Positions 1 through 12,620 of a stretch of DNA of 64,000 nucleotides are shown here, piece by piece. The stretch is taken from NCBI GenBank assembly GCA_029891385.1, contig CM057225.1, forward strand, positions 12,809,060 through 12,873,059, in the 5' to 3' direction. The stretch comes from Erythroxylum novogranatense (Eukaryota; Streptophyta; Magnoliopsida; Malpighiales; Erythroxylaceae). Made by a program: the position numbers and the translations under genes. Every line of letters begins with the position of its first letter. Position 1 is the first letter of the stretch. Below the pieces are notes generated by a model. The model was not told where the DNA came from. It ran no database searches and worked only from the letters and a program-made list of their open reading frames with translations.

Positions 1-930
1 TAAGTGAATTTTAGAAATATAAAAAGTATGAAATAAGTAAGTTTGTAATAGATGTGATTATGTTTTAAGAAAATTGATGAGAAAAAGAATTGATGGAGTT
101 TGATGATTTTAAAATTTGAATAGATTTGTATGGATTATACAAGTTTAAGTGGATGAGAAATTGAAAATTAAGTTGAAAATCAAGAAATAAAGAGAAAAAG
201 TGTGAAAATATGAAAATATGAAAAGTTTGACTTTTTGGCCTTTGAGAGTTGACTTTTGATTTAGGCAAAATTTGAGAAAATGATCTACATGAAACTTGTA
301 GATTATGTATAAAGCTTTCTGTCGCCATTAAGTTTGCAATTTTTTGATATCGGGAGTGAAAATTATAATCAGTCAAAGTTTAGGTGTGTTATAGGTTGAC
401 TTATGTTATGATTGAAGCTTTTACTGGAAAATTGACCTAGTTAGAGGTTAATTCAGCCTTGAATTTCTTCATGAAAGTTGAATATTTTGATTTGATCTTT
501 ATTTTGATATAAAGTATAGAATTTTTCGATCAAGGAATAATAAGTTATGATTTTTACAAGTTTATGTTATGGTTTTAGCATAATTATTAGAGGACATAAC
601 GTTTGACTGAAAAATTGACTTCCTTAGAGGTCAAATTGATTTTTATGTCCTTCATAAAAGTTGTAGGTGATTTTCTGATCTTCGCAGTGATATAAAATAT
701 GAGGTGTTCGAAAGTTGGAGTTAAAAGATATAAATTTTCAAAGTTAAATATTGTTTAGGTTTAAATTAAATTGGGGCAGTACATTTGATTGAATTTTTGA
801 CATCTTTAAAGACAAAATTGATTTTTGAGATATACATGGAAGTTGTAGAGCTTCCTTCAAGCTTTCTATAGAGACCAAATTTGTCAAATTTAGAATTCGG
901 AATCAAGAGTTACAATTTTTGAAAAATTCG

Positions 931-956
931 AATATATATATATATAAGTAATTATG

Positions 957-1000
<44 letters not shown>
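931..1000. repeat. (TA)n microsatellite
   Basis: Two runs of alternating T and A separated by a short AAGTAATTATG-like spacer, inside LTR A. Confidence 0.95.
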
Positions 1001-1003
<3 letters not shown>

Positions 1004-1037
1004 GAAAAAAAACAGAGAGAGGGATTTTGGAAGCTCT

Positions 1038-1067
1038 CTCGCTAGGGCGATACGTTGCCCTAGCGAG
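1038..1067. repeat. Perfect 11-bp inverted repeat in LTR A
   Basis: Arm CTCGCTAGGGC (1038-1048) and its exact reverse complement (1057-1067) flank the 8-base loop GATACGTT. It is GC-rich in an AT-rich LTR and lies about 110 bp before the CATCCGA-type block. Confidence 0.9.
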
Positions 1068-4000
1068 GAGGGTTCATTTTTTTTAATTATTTAATTATTA
1101 TTTTTGGATTATTTAATTATTATTTCCAGATTTTAGGAAATATGACTCTTCTTCAATCTTTCGCTCATATCTTTTCCGTCCGACATCCGATTGACTTGGT
1201 TTTCAAAGCGTTGGATTCCTAAGACAATGAATTTCATTTTTACTAAAAATTTGTGAATTTTTTAGATTAAATTAAGGATGAATAATTTAATCAAAGTGAG
1301 TGGACTAATTTTCCAAACATAGTTCAGTATTTTGAGAAATTCGGGATATGTGGTGATCCGATTGAAGTGATTCTTGAGGAAAAATAAAATTAAGACATGG
1401 GACTACAAGTCATATGAAGAAATGAAATTTCAAGCTTGCCCCTAAGACTTTAAATTTTTGAATTGAAGTTCGGATTAGTGTGCAGTTTTGGATTAGGAAC
1501 ATCTAAAAGTAGTTTGAGCATAACTTTTGGTTTGGTAATCGAAATGATGTGATTCTTGTTTTGTATTAAACTAGAGACATAGAGCTACAATTTTTATGAA
1601 GACTTTGAGTTTCAATTTTGTGATTAAGAATGTCAATTTTTGGATGGACATAACGTGCTGAAAAATGTGTTAGAACATGGACATATCTGAAATGTTTTGA
1701 GCATAACTTTTGATGTAGTGCTCCGAATTGGATGATTTTTGTGGCATTATGAAATTAAGACTTAGCGGAACATTTCTCTAGGAGGAAGTTTTGACAAATT
1801 GCTTCAAATTGATAGTGCGAATCAAATCCGCAAGTAAGCATGACTTAAAGTAAAATTCAAGGGCATTTGTGGAACATCACTTAAGGATTTAAGACTTTAA
1901 GCTTATGAATGAGGACAATTTGGCCTTTTATCACTTTTTAAATGACATGGCACATAAATATCAAGGGGGTTGTCGTTTAAGGAGAGAAGCAACCCACGAA
2001 TTGTGTTTAAGTTGTAAGAAAGAAGAGAAATAAAAGAAAATAAGAAGAGGATGAGAGAAGCTTCGAATGGGCGATGGAGAAGGAGAAAAAGTAAGTAAGT
2101 TTTTTTTTTATGAGTCTTAGAGAAAGATTTTGATGTTGTTCCAAGAGAGAAAAAGGTGGAGAATTACATGAGCTTCATCTTGAACCAAGAAATCCGAAAA
2201 TTAGAGAAGAAATGAGGTAAGAGGAATTTTTAAGTTTTGAGTTTTTAGTGAATTATTGGTTTAGAATTATGGAAACTAATATGGGTTTGTCCATTCTAAG
2301 ATCAATTTTGGTGTTTGCTTAGTTAATTGGATCAATTTGGAACAATTGTGAATTAGGGTTTTGCCAATTTTGAAATTTGGGGATTTTCAAAATTGATGAT
2401 TTAGATAGCTTGATTATATGTGGAATAAGTATTTTCTAAGTTCAATTTTAAGGATTAAGTGATTTATGATGATGAATTTGGTTAAATTGGTTTAGGACAA
2501 TTTCAATTGGAAGAAAGAAAGAAGAATTGATCAAATTAGAGCTTGGAACAAGTTTCTAACATCAATTCGAGGTGGGTAGCATATTTATATTTTGATTTGT
2601 AAGCTATATATGACTTTTCGAAAATTCAAGAAAGTGAAAGAAAAGATTTTCGTATTTTATTCGTTTCTGAATGATTTTTGAAAAATCATTACAAGCTTAA
2701 ATTCATTGATTTAAATGATTTGATAAATCGATAGAAATTTCTGAAAATTCATTTGTTATGAATGCATCGATAAATTATGCAAATTATTGAAATCATTGAT
2801 TGATTGACTTGATTGTTGAAATCATTGATTGATTGAATTGTATGAATTATGTAAAACTGTGATTGTAAATGTGTCTAGTATGACACATATGAAAATAAAG
2901 TTTTCGATTTGAGCCTTCGGGCAATCTGAAAATTTCAGTTTTGAATTATGTGTTATGTGGGTTTGGTTAGGTCCCCTCAGTGAGTCAGTGCACTGTCTCT
3001 ATTTGTTTATAGCCTTCTCCCGGCTGCCCGCTAGTGGCATGGAGCTCCGATTTTAGACTCCGCTCTGTTCACGACTTCACATGACCGTTATGCAGGAATG
3101 TGCAGTACGTTCTGTTTCGGACCGAACCAAACAATTTTGATATGTTATGTATTTTTGATTTGTTTCTATGCGCTGCATTTTTATGTGTTGCATTCATGTT
3201 TCGAAATTTCTAGTGATTTGTGAAGTTTGAGAAATGAAAAATTAATTCTGTATATGGCTTGAATTGCCATGTGTGTATATGATTATGTATGTAATTGGGC
3301 ATGAAGCATATGAATTCGGGATTTGAGTTATGATTTGCATATGATTGTAATTGGTTAAGCTTGTGGATTTTGACTTATGAGATTGTTTATGAAATTAAGA
3401 TATGATTGTTAATTTGGCTATGGATGTGATGAATTATAAAATTGTATTTATAAAAGAGTGTGATGTTTTGTAATTCTGAAGATTGTAGATTTGAGATGGA
3501 CGATTCCGATATGTAAAGTACTAGATATATGTTTGCGTTTGTGTATGCTGAGATCCCGGACGGAGGGTCCGGTGGATTTTGATGTTTGTATGTTTGATTG
3601 GGAATTTTAGAAGTGTGTTTTAAAACACTTTGCAGGTTTGGGTTTGTTCAGGTGCAGCCGTTATGCTGCCCAAATTTTGGAAAAAAAATAAAAATTGATT
3701 AAAATGATGATTTATGTGATATGTATGATTGTTGAGTTTTGGATTTAAGAATGAATTTCCTATAGGAAATTATATGGATGTGATTGGTATAAGAAAGAAT
3801 GAAAAAGAAGCAAAAAAAAATTATACTGTATTTCGGATCGGTTTAGTCTAGGTATTCAACGTGATCGTTTTTCTAAGATTCAGAATTTGAATGTCGGAAA
3901 TTCGTATTCAATTCGCTTTCGTTTGCTTTGATCTGTTTGTTTATTTGCTTTCCGATTTTGTTTCCGTATTTCTGTGCTTCGCTTTCTGTTTCCACTTCAT

Positions 4001-4349
4001 CATTCGTATCCGATTCGTTGATTTCGCTTATGTTTTTGCTTCCGCCTTATTATTTTCAGCCCGTTCGTTTCTTTCGCATTTGCATTCGTCCGTTCTTTCG
4101 CATTCCGTTATTCGATTTACTTTCGATTCGTTTATTACCTTTTCGTTTCGATTATTCGATTTGCTTCCGCTTTCGCTTTATTCTGTTTTTGTATTTTGTG
4201 ATTCGATTCCGCTTCGTTTTTTGTTTCGCTTTATCAAATGCTTTGTTTTCCGATTCGAAATTTTGATGCGAAATTTCCGTTTCCATTCGGTTCCTTTGCT
4301 TTTCGTTTTCTAGTTGGGATCCGGTCTCGGGATCGGGTTCCATCAGATA

Positions 4350-4361
4350 TGGTATCAGAGC
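4350..4361 (+). promoter_or_regulatory. Primer-binding site of element A
   Basis: TGGTATCAGAGC matches the complement of the plant initiator-Met tRNA 3' end. It sits four bases after the LTR A terminus CA. About 250 bp of apparent internal leader follows (to about 4615) without a recognisable gag, after which element B begins. The A internal region therefore seems lost. Confidence 0.85.
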
Positions 4362-4671
4362 TCAGTATTAGGATCTTACTTGGGCTTTATGTTTGTTGAG
4401 ATCGAATTTGTGCGAATTTGATGAACATGGAAAAGTATTTCCATGAATTTTGTGATGAGTGCAATGATCGTTTGATTAAAGTTAATAATTATGAATTGAT
4501 TTTAGGTTTGTGATAATAAACTTGAGATTTGAAAGTCATGATGAAAATGGGATAAATTGATGTTATCTAGACTTTTGTGAGATGAAAGAAAGCATACTTG
4601 AAAGATGAGATTAAATCATGACTTTTGTTGTTAAATTCATAATAAAAGGTACTTTCATTGAGAGATTCGAA

Positions 4672-5237
4672 ATGGCAAAGAATACACGACAGAAAGAAAT
4701 CACCAGTGACCTTCAAAATCTACAAGAACATGTCACAAAGAGTGAAGAGGCGTCTACGATCAGGAGGGAGCGGATGGAAGTCTTGCTGGAGAAGTTGGGC
4801 ACTACTTCAACCAATCGGATGAATTGACTTGAATCATCCATTGAACAATTAACTCGAGTTGTGGATGCACTAGGTCATAGGGGAGGTCAATCTGCTTCAT
4901 CGGGAAACTCAGGACTACTACACATCAGTTCGGAAAGCGCTACTAGTGGTTCTGAGGATACACCTAAGATGAACTAGGTAAAAATTTATTTTCCCAAATT
5001 TGATGGAACTAAACCACTTGACTGGTTGTTTAAAGCAAAACAGTATTTTGCTTATTATAGGACCTTGGATGTACAACGGATAGTTTTGGCATCTATGCAT
5101 ATGGAAGGTACGGTGGTCCCTTAGTTCCAATTGATGCAAAAAAAGCTCAGTTGATTCCTAAATGGGCAACACTAGCGCGAGCAATTAAGGAGCAATACAG
5201 ACCATCACAATATAAGAATCCTAGAGCTCAACTATTT
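4672..5237 (+). pseudogene. Ty3/gypsy gag, 5' part (element B)
   Basis: Begins MAKNTRQKEITSDLQNL and continues, through in-frame stops, into the gag core FPKFDGTKPLDWLFKAKQYF, which is typical of plant Ty3/gypsy capsid proteins. Reading reaches NPRAQLF, where the sequence is cut by the insertion at 5238. It resumes in the same frame as KLV at 8997 once one copy of the TATTT target duplication is removed. Stops inside the region (after residue 51 and later) mean no functional Gag is made. The start was chosen at the first Met that begins gag-like sequence; an upstream in-frame Met at 4618 lies in probable LTR-end sequence. Confidence 0.8.
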
Positions 5238-5295
5238 TGTTGGATCTCGCTTGTTTCCGGAATCTAACTCTTGCGAAATTATGAAACTTGAGCTT

Positions 5296-5307
5296 GCTTT
5301 GATACCA
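5296..5307 (-). promoter_or_regulatory. Primer-binding site, reverse orientation
   Basis: On the minus strand TGGTATCAAAGC, one base different from the usual initiator-Met site, four bases after the LTR end CCAACA. Confidence 0.8.
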
Positions 5308-5917
5308 CATCTGTTGGACCCCGCGCCCAACTTCGGATGTCTTAAACCTTGTGCCTAAATCCCTGTAGGTCATTTGCTGACATTCCACAATAGTGGTGAG
5401 CGCACACTAATAAAACATCAAAATCACAACTTGACTTCTTCATAGAAATTAGAGCTCTAAGCCTTTAGTTTGCTTGAAGCAAAAATCATCTCAATCGGAG
5501 CTCTATAGCTCAAGATATGCTTAAAATTCCAAAGTGAGTTTATACCTCAATCGTGCTCTCTAAACTGACCTCTCACTTTCTTACAATCACACTTTTTCAA
5601 ATCAAATCCAAAAGATCCCAATTTTTATGAAGAGATAAATACATGTCTTAGGAATTCATCGCTTTAAGAATCACTTCATTCGAAGGTCGGATGAGGGAGC
5701 TATGGACAAAAGAATCCAACATGTTTAAGTCCTCAATCACGCAGTGACATGTCTTGGCGCGATTGTCATAACTTTCTCCAAAAACCTCAGATTGATTTCG
5801 ATTTTAGACCATTTGAAAGAAGACTTCGAGATCTAAAACTTTCATGAAGACCACAAAGTCAGATTCTGCCTCTAAAACTGGTAAAACATTACGATTTCAT
5901 GAAGTTGTCCCATGAAT

Positions 5918-6034
5918 GTCCGTTTAAAGGACATTGTCAGGCCAAAATGCACTTTCTCACCCGAGAAGGTTCGTTAAACGGACATGGGAGTTGCTAGGGG
6001 TCCTTTTTGACCCATAAAGGTCCGTTAAACGGAC
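5918..6034. repeat. Three near-palindromes of GTCCGTTAAACGGAC type
   Basis: Copies at 5918-5932, 5969-5983 and 6020-6034 with small changes. The last two are 51 bp apart. They lie in the one-LTR insert and, on its coding strand, upstream of a CATCCGA-type block (minus strand, 5678-5697). Confidence 0.85.
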
Positions 6035-7979
6035 ATGGGGGTTCCCAAAACCCCTCCAAACCCTCTCCAATAATCTAACATCATATACACTTATAATCTT
6101 CACAAATTCACTTATTCTAAAGCAATCACACTCCTAAAACATTCAATTTCCACTTTGGGTGCATCAAACTCCCAAAATTCAACTCAAATAAATTATCACA
6201 AACCCAAACTCTCACCATTCACCATGATTGTCATGTTTAAACTTCCTAAGCAGCATCTTCACTTATAATGCTCATATCTTTTCACTCCGATATCCTAAAT
6301 TTGCATACTTTATAGCGTCGGAAAGCTTAGAGGATCATCTACAACTTTTATTAAGACATCTTGGTCAAAAACATCATAAATTAATACAGAATTTCTTCTG
6401 AACTCAGAACACACAATTTTCCCTCATGAAATCTTGAAATTTATCCCAACTTCACTTCCTTAATTGCACATCATTCATAACAATTTAACTACCAGTTAGA
6501 ATTCATCCAACTCTCAACCTCGATTCATTTGACTTCTCATATTTATCAACATCTCTATATTCATAACATCTCATTGAAGTATATATATATATACCATTCA
6601 TGCTCTACATTTATCATCCTCATCCATACATTAATCATAATTCATTAACAACAAATAAGAATTTACAAAACTTCAATGGCAATCGAAGCCACAATACATT
6701 AATGTTCCAGAATCCCTAAAGTACACAAGATACTTGAATAATAATTGCTCAAAATGTAATTACAACTTTGTTTACATAAATCTCTCCAAAGCAAAACAAA
6801 ACATGCAAATTCAGATTTAGTCCTTGATCTCTTGTTCTTCACCTAAAGATGGGGAAAGAGAGGGGGTGAGCTCGAAAGCTCATGGGTAACAGTTTTATAA
6901 ACGATAATAAGAAAAAATCATTTGAAACTTTCATGATTATAGCAAAACCTTCTTGAAAATTTATAAAATATTCATTTCTCAAAATTGTCAACTTGTCAAG
7001 CAAATTCTCACTTCACTCAAGTCAAACAATCATTAAACTTATCAACACATGAAAACACATAAACACATCATAATGGTTTGGATAGGTTCATATTCATGAC
7101 GCACTACACATTCTCATATAATGGTCCTGTGTAGCCGTAAACTTGAGGGAGTCCTTGAAGGAGCTCCGTGCCACTAGTGGGCAGGTGGGAGAAGTCTATT
7201 CTTGGGTCAACGTGCACGTGACGGTTCTTGAGGGACTACCACAAAACCACTTAACATGAAGTTCATGAACTTGAAAACATTTGGCCCATATGGCACATTT
7301 TTTAAAAACTTGACTTTCATGAGCATGCACCACTCATATGCAATTCTATCATCATTTCACAATTTCACAACCAAAGTATATGCCAATGATAATAACCCTT
7401 TCTCAAATCATGTGAAGGCAACATGTATCACAATTACGAAGCATTTAGCAATCATTCTCAAAAATTCATTTACAAAAAGCATGTGGAAATTTGCAAGCAT
7501 TCAAAGAACAATAAATGCGCTTTTATCAAGTAGTTGGAAAAATCAATTAATTGCATTTATTGTAAGAACATTTATAGCTTATTAAATCAATTATAAAAAT
7601 GTCACCCACCTTAATTCCTTGCTTGAAACTTGACTCAAATTGCCTCCCCTTGATCTTGATTCCTCTTGCCTCTCTTAATCTCCTTCATCCATGGCAAAAT
7701 CTCCAAATCAACAGACATCTAAATTGAACAACCCATAAGACATAATCACCAAAATTGGTCTTAGAAAACTTAAACTCATACCCTTATTAAGAAATCCAAC
7801 AATCAAAATCTATTCTTACCTTGAATCTTCACCAAATGAAGAGTTTCTTGGCTTGAATGAAAGCTCTCTTCCTCTTCTTCCTTTTCTCTTCTTGCATCAA
7901 CTTCAAAATCCCTCTAGAAAACCAAGAAATGAAGAACCCTAGCTTTTCCTCTTTTTCTCCCCTCTTTCTCTCTTTTTCA

Positions 7980-8010
7980 TGCTTCTCTCTTCTCTCTCTC
8001 TCTCTCTAAT
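7980..8010. repeat. (CT)n microsatellite
   Basis: Pure and interrupted CT repeats within the nested LTR. Confidence 0.9.
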
Positions 8011-8996
8011 TCACGTTTTTGCTTCTTCTAAATGAAAGAAAACTCATTTCTCTTGCCTTTTATACCATTAATGATTGGATAATGTCCATTTTGCCCTTAC
8101 TTATATGCCTTGCAACTTAAATGGCCTAAGTGGTCTTCTAATTTTGCTCCTCATGCAAACTTATCACCTTAATACAATAATTCAATCAACCCATGCCATA
8201 TGATCTTACTCAAATTAACATGCTAATTAACTCCCATTAACATGCTAACTAATTCCACAAAAATACCCTATTAAGACCTCAAAATTTATTTAAATCATGC
8301 TTAACTCCTTCCGAAAATCAACACCTTTTTTAATCATACAATTGAAGGAATTTGCTTGTACTTTCTTCTAAAGAAATGTTATTCATTGTCTTAATTTTAT
8401 AATGACATCAAAATCATTCAATTTGGTTCAGAAATCTGAAAGTAATACCCAAACATTTCCAAACTGGTCTTATACTGAAATGATATTTTGTACTCAACTC
8501 CCATACGAAAATTGATATTCTTAGAAACTAAATTAAAACTCAATTTTATCAGACAATTTGTAACCCTATTTCTCTAGTTTAATACAAATCAAGAATTATT
8601 TGATTCGGATAGCTAAATCAAAAGTTATGGCTCAAACACTTTCAGACTATTACTAAACCGAGACTGTACACTATACCAAACTTCACTCCAGAAATTAAAA
8701 GTCTTAAGAACTGAATTGAAATTTGATTCCTTCAGATAACTTGTAGCTCCATGTCTATAGTTTAGTTAGAAACAAGAATCAACTCATTTGGGACTTTACA
8801 GATCAAAATACTGAAGTATGCTCAATAAAATATCCAACTCGTACTCTATTTACCGATCCTCTCACTTGATTCAATCAATCTTTTTTGCTTTATTTCAAAT
8901 TCAAGAATTCTCATTTTCTATACACATGAAGAATCGCCAACAATTCCTTATTTAATAGTTCTAGCTTCCAAGTAAAGTTCGAGGTCCAACATATTT

Positions 8997-9640
8997 AAAC
9001 TTGTGTAGGTGGATTTAGCTTATAACTATCATCAACAGTTCACATTTCTAACTAATAGAGTGGAAGGGGTGTCTGAGGATGTTCTTAAGGATTGTTTCAC
9101 TAGTGGATTGAAGACGAATGTGCGACTAGAGGTGGTCTCTCGGAATCCTTCAACACTGTTGGAAGCGGCAACTCTAGCCCATTCATATGATGAGAAGTTC
9201 AAAGTTTTTCCCCAAAGCGTACTGGGTCGCACCAAGGTGAGTTCGGCGCCTGCATCTGCTCTAAAACATATAGGAAGCACTACTAGCTCTTCAATGTCTA
9301 CTACAGCAACTCCAACTACAGGCAAGGTGAACCTCCCACCATTATTACCCACACCTTCGCTAAAATCAGCATCCAATGTATGCAACCTGTTACCCTCTGA
9401 GCTTCAGTTATGAAGGGAAAAGGAACTCTATTTTACCTATGATGAGAGATATTCTCCTTCTCACTGATGTTCGAATAAACAAATATCTATGGTTACATGA
9501 AGAAGAGTCTAAGGATACAGGGAAAGAGACCCCTTCAGAGACTAAGTACAGTGAACCCAAGGGAGAATCTTCGACTACCCATCATCTGTCTCATCAAGCT
9601 TTTGAAGGGTTAGGTTGGGTTGTGATGATATGATTTACGG
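8997..9640 (+). pseudogene. Ty3/gypsy gag, 3' part (element B)
   Basis: Continues the interrupted gag: YHQQFTFLTNRVEGVSEDVL and CFTSGLKTNVRLEV are the typical end of the retrotransposon gag domain, followed by a Ser/Thr-rich linker. A zinc-knuckle remnant, YDERYSPSH then a stop then CSNKQ, can be read in another frame near 9440-9480; its first cysteines are lost. At least one frameshift separates the gag core from the knuckle. Confidence 0.8.
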
Positions 9641-9654
9641 GGTTTATTAATATA

Positions 9655-10017
9655 ATGGAGGTCCAGATCTTACTAGATGGAGGAAGCTCCGATAACGTCA
9701 TTCAACCCCGACATGTAAAGCATCTACAGATTCTAGTAGATACCACTGCCAACTTCAAGGTTATTGTCGAAAATGGGCAAAGGATGCAATGCGAGGGATT
9801 TATTAAAGAGATACCTGTGACTATTTGTGGGCACCTTTTGGTTTTTCCTATTTTTGTATTACCTATAGTGGGGTCTGATATTGTCATTGGTTCAGATTGG
9901 CTCGAGACTTTTGGGTCTCAAATTGTTGATTACAAGACATCGAGGTTGAAGTTTCACGATGATAACTCCTTTATTACTTTACAGGGATATAAAGCTGCCA
10001 GAGCAAAACCAGCTTAG
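9655..10017 (+). pseudogene. Ty3/gypsy aspartic protease (element B)
   Basis: 120-residue open frame. The catalytic region is LLDGGSSDNVIQPR; plant Ty3 proteases usually read D-S/T/G-G here. The second hydrophobic motif is VGSDIVIGSDWLETFG, matching the usual IVLGMDWL. It is the best preserved piece of element B and lies directly between gag and RT. Confidence 0.8.
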
Positions 10018-10299
10018 TTTCACTACATTGCCAAGTTACACGAGATAGACACCATTTTTGAAATGTTTCTCGCTAATGTAGATAGGACCAATGATCACAT
10101 AGAGCAAAAAATTATATTATCCAATGAGGTACCCGAGGATTTCCAACAGGTTCTGCAATGCTTCTAGTTTGTTTTCAAGGCTCTTAAAGGACTACCCCCT
10201 GCTCGTAACCATGACCATGCTTGTATCATTGGAGCCAGGCCAGGGCCCTGTACAAATATGAACCAATAGATACCATTTAACCAAAAAACATAGATTGAG

Positions 10300-11500
10300 C
10301 GCTAGTAGATGAAATGCTCCAAGAGGGTATCATACAACCAAGCCTTAGTCCTCACTCTGCTTCGGTATTATTGGTCAAGAAAAAGAATGAAACATGGCAG
10401 TTTTGTGTGGACTATCGGGTTCTCAATGTTGTCACTGTTCGTGTTTCATTTCCTATACCCACGGTTGATGAAATACTTGATGAATTAGGAGGCACCCAGT
10501 TTTATTCAAAACTAGATCTTAGATTCGGATATCACCAAATCGTGATGAGGCCTGAATATCATGAAATGACTGCATTTTGAACATATCAAGGCTTATATAA
10601 ATGGCTAGTGATTCTGTTTGGTCTTACTAATGCTCCAGCTACTTTTTAGGTCTTAATGAATGATATATTTCACCAATTTCTTCGAAGGTTTGTCCTTATT
10701 TTCTTTGATGATATTTTAATATACAATGCAATTTGGGCTTTGCATTTAGATCATCTCACACAGGTTCTAGAGCAATTATCACAACACAGATTATTTGCCA
10801 AACTTTCAAAATGCACCTTTGGGCAAACTCGAGTGGAGTATTTGGGTCATATAGTCTCAACTTTTGGGGTTGAAATGGATCAGAATAAGGTCCAAACTAT
10901 GTTAGAATGGCCTAATCCTACCAATGTGACCCAACTCTAAGCTTTCCTTGGACTGATTAGTTATTATTGTCAGTTCATTAAATCTTATGCACAAATAGTG
11001 AGCCCAATAACTCAACAACTTCAAAAGTAGGGATTCCAATGGAATGCAATAACCCAAAATGCTTTCAAAGCACTGGAAACAACAATAACACAAACACTAG
11101 TTCTTTCTCTACCAAACTTCTCTAAGCCATTTACTCTGGAGACGGATGCCTCAGGCATCAGCATTGGGGTAATGTTAAGTCAAGATGAACATCCCATTTC
11201 CTTCTTTTAAAAAAAGCTCAATCCTCACATGCAAACAAAGTCTACTTATGTTCGAGAATTGTATGCAATTTCAGAAGCTACCAGTAAATTTCAGCACTAT
11301 CTTTTTGGGCACTTCTTCATCAGTATACAGACCATGAGAGTCTTAAGCACTTAAATAATCAAGTGATTGAAACAACTAAGCAATAAGTTTATTTGACTAA
11401 ATTGATGAGCTATAGATTTCATGTTGAGTATCGTTGTGGTAAATCTAACATGAACCCCGATGCAATTTCACAAGTCCATATAAGGGTTGTGTCTATGCCC
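10300..11500 (+). pseudogene. Ty3/gypsy reverse transcriptase and RNase H (element B)
   Basis: RT motifs in order: SVLLVKKKNETWQFCVDYR, FYSKLDLRFGYHQI, FGLTNAPATF and the catalytic FFDDILIY (about 10703-10726), then KCTFGQTRVEYLGHIVS. The RNase H start is recognisable as LETDASGISIGVMLSQ. The region is broken by several stops (for example at 10578 and in FF-stop-KKL near 11208). Confidence 0.85.
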
Positions 11501-11649
11501 ACACATACTCCTATGGATGAGATTTTACAAGAGGTTCAAAATGCCTCTGCTACAAAACAATTGATTCAAACTAGTCACAATCAACCTTCTAAATGGCCAC
11601 ATTACCATTTATTGGCTTCAAAGGTTGGTGATTCCCTCCAAAGACCAGG

Positions 11650-12500
11650 CCATCATTCATAAAATTCTTAATGAATTTCATAACTCTCGTATAGGTGGAC
11701 ATATGGGTTCCTTACGCACTTTTCATAGAGTTGCTACTCTATTTTTTTGGACATCCATGTGACGAGATGTCAAGGATTTTGTTCGTCGCTGTGTAGTCTA
11801 TCAGAGAGCAAAATCCTCCCAACTACACCATTCAAGATTACTGAATCCCCTACCTATTCCACATCGTATTTAGGAGGACATCTTTATAGACTTCGTTATT
11901 GCTCTGCCGTTAGGTTGAGGGTACTATGTTGTGTTAGTGATGGTTGACCGACTCTCTAAATATGGTCATTTCATTCCTCTAATGTCTGATTATAATAGCT
12001 TCCAGGTGGCCAACACTTTTATCCAACACATTATTAAACTTCATGGAATTCCAAACTCGATTGTGTCGGATAGGGACAGGACACTTAGTAGTGCTTTCTG
12101 GCATTACCACTTTTGATTATAGGGCACATAATTGAAATTGAGTTTGGTATACAATCCACAAACGGATGGCCAGATGGAAGCTTTAAACAAATGCCTTGAG
12201 ATGTACTTACATTGCTTTATATTTGATTTCCTCGAAAATGACTTGAATTTTTACCAAGGTAGAGTTTTGGTATAACACCGCTTTTCAAACATCCATCGAT
12301 ATGACTCCCTTTAAGGTTGTTTATAGTCGAGACCCGACATCGCTTCATAAGGCCAATCGCATACTTTTGAAACACTTTAATGGTGATTCCACGACTCCCT
12401 ATTCTCCTTTTCCCTTAACCACTACCCCAAAGGGACTCGTGCTACAACCTATTGATGTTTTGGACGCTCGCCAAATAAAACGTGACAATCAGTAGGATAC
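11650..12500 (+). pseudogene. Ty3/gypsy integrase (element B)
   Basis: Zinc-binding part (GGHMGSLRTFHRVA, then CVVYQRAKS) is followed by the catalytic core: DFVIALPLG (first Asp), MVDRLSKYGHFIPL, IVSDRDRTLSSAFW (second Asp) and [19 protein letters not shown] (Glu). Stops and frameshifts interrupt it. Downstream, the tail before the purine tract matches usual plant Ty3 C-terminal ends. Confidence 0.85.
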
Positions 12501-12620
12501 TGAGCTCTTGATTCAATGGGGCAATCTGGCCTCTCCATCGTGGGAGTTACTATCCATAATTCAAATCCATTATCTTTCTTTTGACCTTAGGGACAACGTC
12601 CAATGTAAAGGGGAGGAGGA

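Larger units (their letters stand above)
1..4345 (+). repeat. Giant LTR, right part (element A)
   Basis: Long non-coding, AT-rich sequence ending in TTCCATCA, followed after a 4-base spacer (GATA) by an initiator-Met primer-binding site, so this is the 3' part of a 5' LTR on the plus strand. Its left end lies outside the window. It holds a (TA)n run at about 931-1000, a perfect 11-bp inverted repeat at 1038-1067, a CATCCGA-type block at 1176-1195, the CTCCCGGCTGCCCGCT block at about 3018, and a T-rich TTCG tract at 3890-4320. Length over 4 kb fits Tekay/Retand-type Ty3/gypsy LTRs (family knowledge). No convincing gene was seen; open frames here are low-complexity artefacts. Confidence 0.75.
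5238..8991 (-). mobile_element. One-LTR retroelement derivative nested in B (TSD TATTT)
   Basis: The insert starts TGTTGG and ends CCAACA, with the perfect 5-bp target duplication TATTT at 5233-5237 and 8992-8996. On the minus strand it is one LTR (8991 to 5312, 3680 bp) followed by a 4-base spacer, a primer-binding site (reverse complement at 5296-5307, TGGTATCAAAGC), about 58 bp of leader, and then the terminal ATCCAACA. It is therefore not a clean solo LTR. One LTR plus the start of the interior joins directly to the last bases of the other LTR, as expected from a large internal deletion. It shares the CTCCCGGCTGCCCGCT-type block (minus strand, 7160-7194) with LTRs A and G. Confidence 0.85.

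Noticed and set aside
3891..4343. Overlapping open frames on both strands (up to 140 codons)
   Set aside because: They arise from the T-rich TTCG tract in LTR A; translations are low-complexity Phe/Ser/Arg with no domain.
7256..7585. 109-codon open frame (+)
   Set aside because: Lies in the nested reversed LTR, no motif, antisense to the element; chance frame in non-coding LTR.
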